Assembly (NCBI RefSeq): GCF_003362755.1
Contig: NZ_QKRA01000007.1
Span: forward strand, 1-64,000
DNA length: 64,000 nucleotides
Source: Marinomonas piezotolerans
Lineage (GTDB): Bacteria > Pseudomonadota > Gammaproteobacteria > Pseudomonadales > Marinomonadaceae
Reading direction: 5' to 3'
The position numbers and the translations under genes are program-made. Shown here in pieces: positions 57,029-64,000 of this stretch (its first letter is position 1; every line of letters begins with the position of its first letter). Under the pieces are notes generated by a model. The model was not told the DNA's origin. It was given only the letters and a program-made list of their open reading frames with translations, and did no database searches.

Positions 57029-57920
57029 TTTGAAAATCGGGGTGATTGGAATCCCCGGGAAATGGTCAACTGAAGTGTTAGCGGATCGCTTGGAAGCATT
57101 GACAGGCTTTCGAGCAGTAATCGATATGGCCGATGTTGAGCTTTGCTTGGACACCAAGCAATTGCTTCATAAAGGCTTAGACCTTGGTCGACTTGACGGT
57201 GTCATCGTTAAAAAAATTAGCGAAGTATACGCTCCTAGTGCCGAAGATCGCGCACTCATGCTCAGTCATATTGAAGCGATGGGAGTGCCCGTTTTCAGCC
57301 CTTCCACAACCATCCGACAAATGATTAACCGTCTAAGCGGGACGCTGGCCTTACAGCGTGGAGGCGTTCCCATGCCCGAGACACGCGTCACGGAAAGCAT
57401 TGATGTCGCTGTGTCAGTGATTAAGGCTCTGAAGGAAGTTATTTTAAAGCCGCTTTACTCGACCAAGGCGCGTGGCATGCAGATATTGAACGCACAGCAG
57501 CCAGATTCAGAGTTAAGGGAAGTGCTGGCTGCGTTTAAACAAGAACACGGGCTGTTTTACCTGCAAAAAACTGTCGAGTTAGATGGTCGAGACCTAGGTA
57601 TGGTGTTCTTAGGCGGTAAGTATATCTGCACCTACGCGCGTGTCGCGGGGGATGGTTCATGGAATACTACGATCAACAGCGGTGGTCACTATGAAGCATA
57701 TGAACCCACACCAGAGTTGATTGAACTGGGGCGCAAAGCACAAGCTTGTTACAACCTAAGCTTTACCACGGTCGACATTGCGCTAACTAGCGGCGGTCCA
57801 GTAGTCTTTGAGGTGTCTGCATTTGGTGGTTTTAAAGGCGCTTTGGAAGGCTGCGGTTTGGATGTGGCGGCGCAGTATGCTGATTATGTGGTCGCGCAAA
57901 TACAAAACGGTAAGGCATAG
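57021..57920 (+). CDS. ATP-grasp enzyme, RimK-like (GAK-system type)
   Basis: About 299 residues with an ATP-grasp fold: an N-terminal pre-ATP-grasp part (LKIGVIGIPGKWSTEV), the lysine-bearing strand VILKPLYSTKARGMQIL (about 141-155), YLQKTVELDGRDLGMVFLGG, and the metal site TVDIALTSGGPVVFEVSAFG (about 251-269). The usual E-x-N metal motif reads E-V-S here. RimK-type members ligate an amine to a carboxylate. From memory this resembles the ATP-grasp enzyme of the GAK system. The start is GTG at 57021, with GGAGGAG before it, inside the end of the kinase gene. Confidence 0.82.
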   Translation: MSNLKIGVIGIPGKWSTEVLADRLEALTGFRAVIDMADVELCLDTKQLLHKGLDLGRLDGVIVKKISEVYAPSAEDRALMLSHIEAMGVPVFSPSTTIRQMINRLSGTLALQRGGVPMPETRVTESIDVAVSVIKALKEVILKPLYSTKARGMQILNAQQPDSELREVLAAFKQEHGLFYLQKTVELDGRDLGMVFLGGKYICTYARVAGDGSWNTTINSGGHYEAYEPTPELIELGRKAQACYNLSFTTVDIALTSGGPVVFEVSAFGGFKGALEGCGLDVAAQYADYVVAQIQNGKA

Positions 57921-57927
57921 AAAACAT

Positions 57928-59010
57928 ATGATTAAAGATTTGTTGAATGAACAACAGGTGTCTGATGCGCTGCAGTCATGCGAAGAGCAAACGCTGTTTG
58001 TATTTGGGCCATTAGGCATTCTGGTTAAAAGTAACTCCGCGTCGCTGTTACATGAGTTAGCAACGTATTATAAAGGCTACAGCACAGAGCAATCGGCCTC
58101 TTCTCAACTGACGCTCTATATGGTCGAGCAACCTGCGGTGGGTGAAGAGCTAGCTTGGCTGGAAGTGCCTCGTGAAGCGGGCAAGCAGGGTAGGAAAGAA
58201 GGCTATTTGGATGCCCCAGCTGGCCGTTGGATTAAAAAGTTTAAAACAGACATGTCTTTTCTTCAGCGTGTGGACAACCCTGTTGCGGTCGGGCCTTGTT
58301 TGGCTCATATCGCGCAAGTCATTAACTTTATAAACAACCAATATCTGAACCACTTTTTGCAGCAAGGTTTTATGCTAGGCCACGCCGCGGCATTTGATCG
58401 AGGCGGAAAAGTGACCGCGATTGCAGCCGGTTCCGGTGGTGGAAAATCAACGTTAATGCTGCGTTGTTTGGAGCATCCCGAACGCCGCTTTTTGACCAAT
58501 GACCGTCTGCTATTCGCTCAGCAAACGCAAGGGCCACAGGCATTAGGGTTAGCAAAATTACCACGTGTTAACCCTGGCACTTTGCTGCATTCTCCGCGCT
58601 TGCGTCACATTTTAAGCGCGCAACGGCAACAAGAATTGGAGCAAATGCCTGCAGCAGAGCTGTGGCCGCTAGAAGAAAAATACGACGTACATGTTGATGA
58701 TGAATATGGTACTGATCGACTGACGTTAGAAGGAAACTTTGCAAACTTAGTGATGTTGGATTGGTCTCATAGCTCAGAGCAGCCTACGGCGCTTGAACGG
58801 ATTGATTTATCAGTACAGCCGACGATGATTGAGGGGCTTCGCAAACGTCCTGGGCCGTTCTATCAAGACGCCAGCGGCGAATTTTCAGCAGATCTCAATC
58901 AGATCGCGAGCTTTGATGATTACGTTCGACAGCTTGAAGGTGTGAGTGTCTTCCGGTTTACCGGGCAAGTGGATTTTGAGGCCGCTTTTCAATTGATGAG
59001 TGATTTGTAA
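57928..59010 (+). CDS. HprK-related kinase
   Basis: A 360-residue kinase related to HPr kinase/phosphorylase. The P-loop is AAGSGGGKSTLML (about 167-179), followed by FLTNDRLLFA, where the ND matches the conserved acidic pair after the HprK P-loop, and WPLEEKYDVHVDDEYG (about 223-238). From memory it fits 'HprK-related kinase B'. There is no HPr or PTS gene in the window, so the target is not HPr from the immediate locus. The true start is the ATG at 57928; an open frame runs further upstream but lies inside the ATP-grasp gene. It starts seven bases after that gene. Confidence 0.82.
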   Translation: MIKDLLNEQQVSDALQSCEEQTLFVFGPLGILVKSNSASLLHELATYYKGYSTEQSASSQLTLYMVEQPAVGEELAWLEVPREAGKQGRKEGYLDAPAGRWIKKFKTDMSFLQRVDNPVAVGPCLAHIAQVINFINNQYLNHFLQQGFMLGHAAAFDRGGKVTAIAAGSGGGKSTLMLRCLEHPERRFLTNDRLLFAQQTQGPQALGLAKLPRVNPGTLLHSPRLRHILSAQRQQELEQMPAAELWPLEEKYDVHVDDEYGTDRLTLEGNFANLVMLDWSHSSEQPTALERIDLSVQPTMIEGLRKRPGPFYQDASGEFSADLNQIASFDDYVRQLEGVSVFRFTGQVDFEAAFQLMSDL

Positions 59011-59693
59011 TGTCTCGTATTGCGTTTATTCGTCACGGTGCGTATCACCAGCGTCATAATACTCCGAGTGCGTTGCAGCCCTTTCCGCTTACTCAAGAGG
59101 GGGAGTTAGAGGTTCGCCGACAGGCTCGGATATTTGGTGATTGGTTGCAAGCAAACGATTTGCAGCTTGCGCCAGTCGTGGACAGTTCAACCCTGCTGCG
59201 CGCATGGCAAACTGCGGACCTATACATTCAAGAGTTACGCGATTTTTTCAGCGATACGCCGAAAATTGAATCCTACACCGCATTGTGTGAGCGAAGTGTG
59301 GGAGCGGTCGCTAATTTGACGATAGAAGAGATCGAGCAAGTCATGAAAGACGATCCACGCTTTGAGGAGCCTCCCAAAAGCTGGAAGTCTGATAGCCATT
59401 ACTGCTTACCTTTTGATGGAGCAGAGTCGTTAATGCAGGCTGGTCTTCGGGTCGCAGATCATGTGAAACACTATCGTGATCATTCGGTATCAAACGATAT
59501 AAAGTTGGTTGTGGGGCATGGTGCGTCGATTCGTCATGCCGCGTATACGTTAGATGTCTTTGCATTTGACTCAATCAAAAAATTAAGCATGCACTACGGT
59601 CATCCGGTTGTTTTGGAGTTTGCCAGTCATGGCGCTTCGGTTCAGCTGTTTGGAGATTGGAAACAGCGTCAGAACCAAGATGTTCCGGACTGA
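59010..59693 (+). CDS. Histidine phosphatase family protein
   Basis: A 227-residue protein of the phosphoglycerate-mutase-like superfamily. The first catalytic motif is IAFIRHGAYHQRH (R-H-G at about 8-10) and the second is LVVGHGASIRHAAY (about 170). Members hydrolyse phosphate from small molecules or from phosphohistidine (SixA). Its start codon overlaps the stop of the HprK-related gene by one base (TAATG), so translation is coupled. It may reverse a phosphorylation made by one of the two kinases in this operon. Confidence 0.88.
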   Translation: MSRIAFIRHGAYHQRHNTPSALQPFPLTQEGELEVRRQARIFGDWLQANDLQLAPVVDSSTLLRAWQTADLYIQELRDFFSDTPKIESYTALCERSVGAVANLTIEEIEQVMKDDPRFEEPPKSWKSDSHYCLPFDGAESLMQAGLRVADHVKHYRDHSVSNDIKLVVGHGASIRHAAYTLDVFAFDSIKKLSMHYGHPVVLEFASHGASVQLFGDWKQRQNQDVPD

Positions 59694-59721
59694 TAACGAA
59701 AATTAGGTTAATTAAAAAATT

Positions 59722-61050
59722 ATGCAAACGCCCATCCCAGCAATTATCGACTCGCCTTACCACAAAGAAGCACTAGAGCGCATTCCGAATGAGTGGGTTT
59801 CATGGCCCATTGACAAAGAATCTCGTAATGCGAACGCATTGGCGAAAACGGATTTGCCAACCAAACATTGGAAGAAAAAAATGAAGTGGCCAAGGCGCCC
59901 TGTGGTGTTTATTTCAGACCCGCATGCGGATGCCGAGGCGTTTGAAATGTCTCTTATTGCGGCTGGTGTGATTGAGCGGAAAGGCGCGGGCTTACAGAAT
60001 TTTAAGCTGACAAAATACGGCAAGTCGGTCGAGGTTGTGATCGGCGGAGATTGCCTTGATAAGGGACCAAGCAACCTAGATCTGTTACGCAGCATTGCGT
60101 ATCTCTACCGTCGCAAAAAAGCGGATGTTACGCTGCTGGCGGGCAATCATGATTTACGTTTGCGTATGGGGTTACTTGCCATTGCACGGAAAAAGGATGT
60201 GGGTAATCAGCACCTTTTTGTGCGTATGGGGAAAAAAATCGTCCCGCTGTTTAAAGAGGTGTTTGAGCAATACCTAGATGGTAAAAAGTGGGACAAAAAT
60301 GTACCTGACGAGGCTACATGTCGCAAACGCCTGTTTCCAAATGAAGAGTGGTTTAGTGAATTTCCCTTCCATGCAGCAGGTTTCTTGACAGCAGAAGGCA
60401 TCGATCGAGAAGTCCGTAAAATGCAATCTAAGGTCGAAAAGTTTGAACAGCATTGTTTGGCGGCAGGGTTGACCTTGCGTCATGTATACGCTGCGTCTAT
60501 GAAATGTCAGGCTCTATTTTTGGATAAAAAAGGTGAGTTCGCTTGGTTCTTCCGTAAGATGGAGCTTGTCTCAAAGCGTGGTTCGTTCTTGTTCTTGCAC
60601 GCTGGATTAGATGATTCCATGGGGCAGATTTTGCTTAAAAGCGGAACGAAATATGCTAACAAAGCGTTTCATAGAAATCTAAAGCGGAAAGACCTTTTTG
60701 GTTTTTACTATAGCTCTATCGCGAACACATTTAGAACGAAGTATCGAGATGCAGACTTACCTTTAACTTCTAGAGGTGTTCATGCGATCCACAAGGCGGG
60801 CATTAAGTTTGTCGTTCAAGGGCATGTCAACCGCAAGCATGGTCAGCGTGTGGCGATCAAAAAAGGGCTAGTGCATTTCGAAGCAGACATCACACTGGAT
60901 ACCAATTCACGGATCGCAGAGGGGCTTTCAGGTATCGGCATGGGAGCTACGGTGATTGATAAAACACATGGGGTGGTAGGAATAAGTTGCGACTATCCCG
61001 CAGTTAAAGTGTTGTCACCCAAAGAACTTAAACATATTTACGTGGAGTAG
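59722..61050 (+). CDS. Calcineurin-like metallophosphoesterase
   Basis: A 442-residue protein. The metal motifs are DPHAD (about 66-70), GGDCLDKG (about 108-115), GNHDLR (about 141-146) and, near the end, VVQGHVNRKHGQ. This is the Ser/Thr-phosphatase-like metallophosphoesterase arrangement, with a long insert of about 180 residues between GNHD and the last motif. It is the second phosphatase of the operon. It starts 28 bases after the histidine phosphatase gene, and AAAATT precedes the ATG without a clear ribosome binding site. Confidence 0.87.
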   Translation: MQTPIPAIIDSPYHKEALERIPNEWVSWPIDKESRNANALAKTDLPTKHWKKKMKWPRRPVVFISDPHADAEAFEMSLIAAGVIERKGAGLQNFKLTKYGKSVEVVIGGDCLDKGPSNLDLLRSIAYLYRRKKADVTLLAGNHDLRLRMGLLAIARKKDVGNQHLFVRMGKKIVPLFKEVFEQYLDGKKWDKNVPDEATCRKRLFPNEEWFSEFPFHAAGFLTAEGIDREVRKMQSKVEKFEQHCLAAGLTLRHVYAASMKCQALFLDKKGEFAWFFRKMELVSKRGSFLFLHAGLDDSMGQILLKSGTKYANKAFHRNLKRKDLFGFYYSSIANTFRTKYRDADLPLTSRGVHAIHKAGIKFVVQGHVNRKHGQRVAIKKGLVHFEADITLDTNSRIAEGLSGIGMGATVIDKTHGVVGISCDYPAVKVLSPKELKHIYVE

Positions 61051-61054
61051 TGTC

Positions 61055-61321
61055 ATGAAGTCAAAAACAGAGTTTCAACACGAAGCACTACTTGAGTCTC
61101 AGGGTGTTCAGGATATTCTTAAGGCCCTAGCTAGAGGGCTCGATAAGGAGCAGTTGGATTTTTCTGATGATCACGAGGGCGAGATTTCATTGAGTCCTGA
61201 AGGACTGTTGCATGTCAAAGTACGGGCTCGTGACGAAGGAGATCGCCAGCAGTTTGAAATAAAGGTGCGATGGGAAAAACGTCCTAAATCTGTTAGCAAA
61301 AAGCCACCAAATATAAGGTAG
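61055..61321 (+). CDS. Small amphi-Trp domain protein
   Basis: An 88-residue protein that matches my memory of the amphi-Trp domain: TEFQHEALLESQGVQDILKA, LARGLDKEQLDFSDDHEGE, SLSPEGLLHVKVRARDEGD and a final W in IKVRWEKRP. This small domain occurs next to HprK-related kinases and ATP-grasp enzymes in other bacteria. It could be the modified target or carrier of the system. It starts four bases after the metallophosphoesterase stop and is the last gene of the operon. Function unknown. Confidence 0.82.
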   Translation: MKSKTEFQHEALLESQGVQDILKALARGLDKEQLDFSDDHEGEISLSPEGLLHVKVRARDEGDRQQFEIKVRWEKRPKSVSKKPPNIR

Positions 61322-61776
61322 TGCGCGCAACGACTCTTATATCCTCTAGGCTGCGTTGAGTACTAAGTGTGTCAAACGCAGCCCTATTCTTTCATTGTAC
61401 GAATACTACATTCATACTTTATCGTGTCGGCATCCCACATATGTTTAAACGAGCGTTACCGAACGTTATCTGAGTGAGGTTTTCGCTATGCTTGTGTGAT
61501 GTTCTGTAAAAAAAATCTTACATTATGTGTGAATTAAGCGATATGAATTCATGTTTGAAATCAAACTGCTTTAGAATAGTTCTAGCATGTACTTTGGTCT
61601 CAGATTAAGCTTATATAGAGTGACAAAATCTAGGTGTATAAAGCACGATTTCAATGAACGAGCTACACTGTGTAAAATAGTTGATGTTGTCATTGTTAAA
61701 AAGTCTGTACATGTGTTGTTGATTGTTAGCATAGAGTGCTGGCGAGTCTTGTATAGGTCACTCATAAGGAAAGCAA
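61322..61776. other. Intergenic region before the chemoreceptor operon
   Basis: About 455 bp without a credible gene. GGCTGCGTT (from 61349) pairs with AACGCAGCC near 61375, a possible weak terminator of the preceding operon, with a following TATTCTTTC tail. The rest is AT-rich. I could not assign a promoter. Confidence 0.45.
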
Positions 61777-62946
61777 ATGCTCAAATCTTCTCTTATCCAC
61801 ATCTTTGCTGTTGCGGTTGCAGGTTACTTAATCTGGTCGGGCTTTGTGTGGGAAGCTTTCATCGTATTATCCCTATCTGGCGCTTTGCTTGTTTTTCTCT
61901 CCCGCTCTCATGCCAACTCCCAATCTAAAGAGTTTGGTACGGCTTTAGACGAAGAGTACTTAGCGTCTCATCAAAGTGAGGTAGACGCAGCGGGGGTTTC
62001 AAAAGTTAAGCATCTGTTTAACGAAGAGCTTATACCACTCCTTGAAATCTGTAGCGATGACATGGGGAATGTACTTAGTACGCAAAAAAGTGCCATTGAG
62101 CTACTGAGCCGCGCATTTGAAGACACAAACAATCTGATTAGAGAGCAAAACTCCTGTATTCGTTCATTGGTAGAAGATGGAAGTGAAGGCGGTAAGCGTT
62201 ATAGTGATGTGATGCGAGAATTCGCTGACCAGACGGCTTCAACCTTAGACAAATTCATCGGAAGTACTGTAGAAATGTCCGCTGCTTCCATGGAGCTTCT
62301 CAACAAAGTTAATAAAATTCATGACGAAATGCCTGAGATCACTAAGGCATTGAAAGACATAGATGAAATCGCTGAGCAAACCAACCTATTGGCATTGAAC
62401 GCTGCAATTGAAGCAGCCCGTGCAGGTGAGGCGGGGCGGGGGTTCGCTGTTGTAGCGGATGAAGTTAGGTCTTTGTCAAATCGCTCTTCCGGATTTAGTG
62501 ATGCGATTCAGGCGCGTTTACAGGCCATGCAATCTCAAGTGGCAGAACTGACCCATTCTATGGAACGGCTTGCGGCGCATGATGTGACATATATTATGGA
62601 GTCGAAGAAGTCTATGAATACGGCGTTGGGGCATATTGTTGATAAAGCTGTATCAGATAGTCAAGTCACCGCGGAGTTGGATACGCTGACGCACAAGTTA
62701 GAGTCAGCAATTTTTGACGCGACACGGGGACTGCAATTCGACGATATAAATTCCCAAAACATTCAGTATACGATCGATACGATAGATTTGATTGTGGAGC
62801 AGTTGCCTGCGTTAAAAGACCATTCAGTCCATGATATTGAGAATGTGTTTAAGGAAAAATTAGACGCAATCACCGAACGCAGGCAACAAAAGCATAATCC
62901 AGTTTCGCAGCAAGATATTGAAAGTGGCGATATCGATCTTTTTTAA
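61777..62946 (+). CDS. Methyl-accepting chemotaxis protein without periplasmic domain
   Basis: A 389-residue chemoreceptor. Two close transmembrane segments (about 5-22 and 27-42) leave almost no loop, so there is no periplasmic sensor domain. A linker (about 45-180) precedes the signalling hairpin tip, [20 protein letters not shown] followed by [17 protein letters not shown]. The tail (about 330-389) shows [17 protein letters not shown], a motif seen in receptors tied to regulator-phosphatase systems. AAGGAAAG precedes the ATG. It begins a three-gene operon with a STAS protein and a response regulator. Confidence 0.9.
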   Translation: MLKSSLIHIFAVAVAGYLIWSGFVWEAFIVLSLSGALLVFLSRSHANSQSKEFGTALDEEYLASHQSEVDAAGVSKVKHLFNEELIPLLEICSDDMGNVLSTQKSAIELLSRAFEDTNNLIREQNSCIRSLVEDGSEGGKRYSDVMREFADQTASTLDKFIGSTVEMSAASMELLNKVNKIHDEMPEITKALKDIDEIAEQTNLLALNAAIEAARAGEAGRGFAVVADEVRSLSNRSSGFSDAIQARLQAMQSQVAELTHSMERLAAHDVTYIMESKKSMNTALGHIVDKAVSDSQVTAELDTLTHKLESAIFDATRGLQFDDINSQNIQYTIDTIDLIVEQLPALKDHSVHDIENVFKEKLDAITERRQQKHNPVSQQDIESGDIDLF

Positions 62947-62966
62947 TTCGAGTAAAAGGAAGCAAT

Positions 62967-63248
62967 ATGTCTCAAGCAACAGTGATTACCATTCCAGAGC
63001 GTTTCGACTTCGGTACTCACAAATGGTTTACCGAAGCATATGAAGCCGCACTGAAATCAGATGCGAAGACGATTGTATTGGATTTCTCAAAAGTAAGTTA
63101 CGTTGATTCTTCAGCACTTGGAATGATGGTGTTACTACATCGAAAGTTTAGCTCCAATGGCTGCCAAGGCGTGATTCGAAATCCAACAGGTACGGCGAGA
63201 GAAATTCTCGATATGGCTAACTTCGCGACTCTGTATAGCTATGAGTAA
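62967..63248 (+). CDS. STAS-domain anti-anti-sigma-like protein
   Basis: A 93-residue protein consisting of one STAS domain. The conserved phosphorylatable serine is in SKVSYVDSSALGMMVLLHRK (about residue 52). Such proteins bind an anti-sigma-type kinase or a partner such as a cyclase when unphosphorylated and are reset by a PP2C phosphatase; one is encoded by the next gene, which overlaps it by eight bases. AAAGGAAG precedes the ATG. Confidence 0.92.
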   Translation: MSQATVITIPERFDFGTHKWFTEAYEAALKSDAKTIVLDFSKVSYVDSSALGMMVLLHRKFSSNGCQGVIRNPTGTAREILDMANFATLYSYE

Positions 63249-64000
63249 AACACCACGCGTCTTACTGTTAGAGGATAACTCTACGACCCGTTTGCTGATT
63301 TCGGCAGCGATGCAAGCGCATGGAGTAGAGGTGGTGGAAACCACAACAGTAAAAGATGTTTATGCTCATCTCGATGATGACTCGATAGATCTTTATCTCA
63401 TGGACATCAATTTGCCCGATGGGATGTCTTCTGAGTTGCTGCCACAGCTGACGGAGCGACATCCCTTAACCCCTGTTGTGATGATGACAGCGGATACAGA
63501 TTATTCTGAAGTCGGAAGGTTTTTTAAATCTGGGGCGAAAGATTTTATAAATAAGCCGATTAACCCCGTTTTATTGATGGCGAAAGTGCTTAGCTTTTTA
63601 CAGAACGCAGAAGATAAAAAAGCGCTCTTAAAAGCGAACGAGACTTACCAGCGAATTACGGTAGAGAAAGCGCAAGAAGAAGAGCTTGCGTTCCATGTTT
63701 ACGACTACATTCTAAAAACACATGCCACAAAAACGGAAGGTATAAATGTCGCTAACCGCTCAAGTGCACAATTTTGTGGTGACATTCTACTTAGCACTAA
63801 AGCACCGAATGGTAATTTGATAGTTATGCTTGCTGATGCGACGGGGCATGGCATGGCGGCAGCACTTACTATTTATCCGTTGGTATCTACCTTTACAGCA
63901 ATGGTTTCGAAAGGCTTGTCTCTGGGAGCTATCATCCTTGAGCTGAGTGAAAAGCATTCGCAATCAATACCGCATAATAGGTTTGTCGCATCAATTTTTA
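63241..64000 (+). CDS. Response regulator with PP2C-type phosphatase domain, partial at right edge
   Basis: The gene starts with ATG at 63241, inside the STAS gene, and runs off the window after about 253 residues. Residues 1-125 are a receiver domain (VLLLEDNSTTRLLI, phosphoacceptor Asp about 55 in LYLMDINLPDG, conserved Lys in FINKPI). A coiled linker (about 128-165) leads to a SpoIIE/RsbU-type phosphatase domain: SSAQFCGDILLST and VMLADATGHGMAAALT carry the metal-binding Asp residues. It should dephosphorylate the STAS protein in response to a histidine kinase. The C-terminus, which may add an HPt or kinase-like domain, is not visible. Confidence 0.9.
   Translation, partial: MSKTPRVLLLEDNSTTRLLISAAMQAHGVEVVETTTVKDVYAHLDDDSIDLYLMDINLPDGMSSELLPQLTERHPLTPVVMMTADTDYSEVGRFFKSGAKDFINKPINPVLLMAKVLSFLQNAEDKKALLKANETYQRITVEKAQEEELAFHVYDYILKTHATKTEGINVANRSSAQFCGDILLSTKAPNGNLIVMLADATGHGMAAALTIYPLVSTFTAMVSKGLSLGAIILELSEKHSQSIPHNRFVASIF

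Noticed and set aside
57808-57927. Upstream extension of the HprK-related kinase frame
   Set aside because: It overlaps the ATP-grasp coding sequence in another frame; the ATG at 57928 starts the recognisable protein.
61587-61928. Open frame before and into the chemoreceptor gene
   Set aside because: It overlaps the start of the chemoreceptor in a different frame, and has no binding site or family features.

Overview
The window looks like a chromosomal stretch of a marine-type gammaproteobacterium, probably in the Oceanospirillales and possibly Marinomonas-like. That placement is an inference from gene order (rlmN-rodZ-ispG-hisS-yfgM-bamB-der; ihfB-lapA-lapB-pyrF; inosine-guanosine kinase; YbaM/YeiP-type proteins) and from moderate GC content; no database search was possible. 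Nearly all of it is chromosomal backbone. I see no phage, insertion sequence, CRISPR array or integron.

Layout. 1-550: end of an rRNA operon (5S rRNA, terminator, then a hairpin-rich spacer). 550-3090: a GcvA-like LysR regulator divergent from an EamA transporter, and an unknown membrane coiled-coil protein. 3238-11156: an Fe-S assembly locus led by IscR and an IscR-type operator, then sufBCDS-sufA-sufT, an intrinsic terminator, sufE and an IscS-type desulfurase. 11311-19953: ndk, rlmN, rodZ-ispG-hisS-yfgM-bamB and der. 20121-25359: a 3-hydroxyisobutyryl-CoA-hydrolase-like protein, ybaM, thiopurine methyltransferase, a YgiQ radical SAM protein and a YitT-like membrane protein. 25540-28008 (minus strand): ECF sigma factor, anti-sigma factor, Tat-exported MsrB and a fasciclin lipoprotein, with the same ECF-like promoter motif in front of the last two. 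28207-35862: YeiP, an ABC exporter, three cobalamin genes (chelatase ATPase, cobB, cobK), a methionine aminotransferase with a frameshifted C-terminus, and a YciA thioesterase. 35905-45443: tRNA-Leu, an EAL-HDOD protein, two identical tRNA-Ala genes, AlkB, trpS, a Tim44-like protein, CheW, gsk, a MoeB-like enzyme, trxB, ppa and ihfB. 45509-53346: lapA-lapB-pyrF, a ComEA-like protein, a SulP transporter with a persulfide-dioxygenase-like hydrolase, uvrB with a small unknown gene, and tRNA-Val. 53744-55137: a PcaQ-like regulator convergent with a type II dehydroquinase.

55388-61321 is the most unusual block: six tightly packed same-strand genes encoding an alpha-helical/APH-kinase fusion, a RimK-like ATP-grasp enzyme, an HprK-related kinase, a histidine phosphatase, a metallophosphoesterase and a small amphi-Trp protein. 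From memory, several of these families carry the label 'GAK system', whose function is unknown. The set has the parts of a phospho-relay or phospho-metabolite system: two kinases, one ligase, two phosphatases and a small possible target. The right edge (61777-64000) holds a second signalling operon: a chemoreceptor without a periplasmic domain, a STAS protein, and a response regulator with a PP2C-type phosphatase domain that runs off the window.

The two least expected regulatory observations read directly from the sequence are the duplicated ECF promoter motif, one copy of which sits inside a transcription terminator, and the single-base frameshift at the end of the aminotransferase gene.
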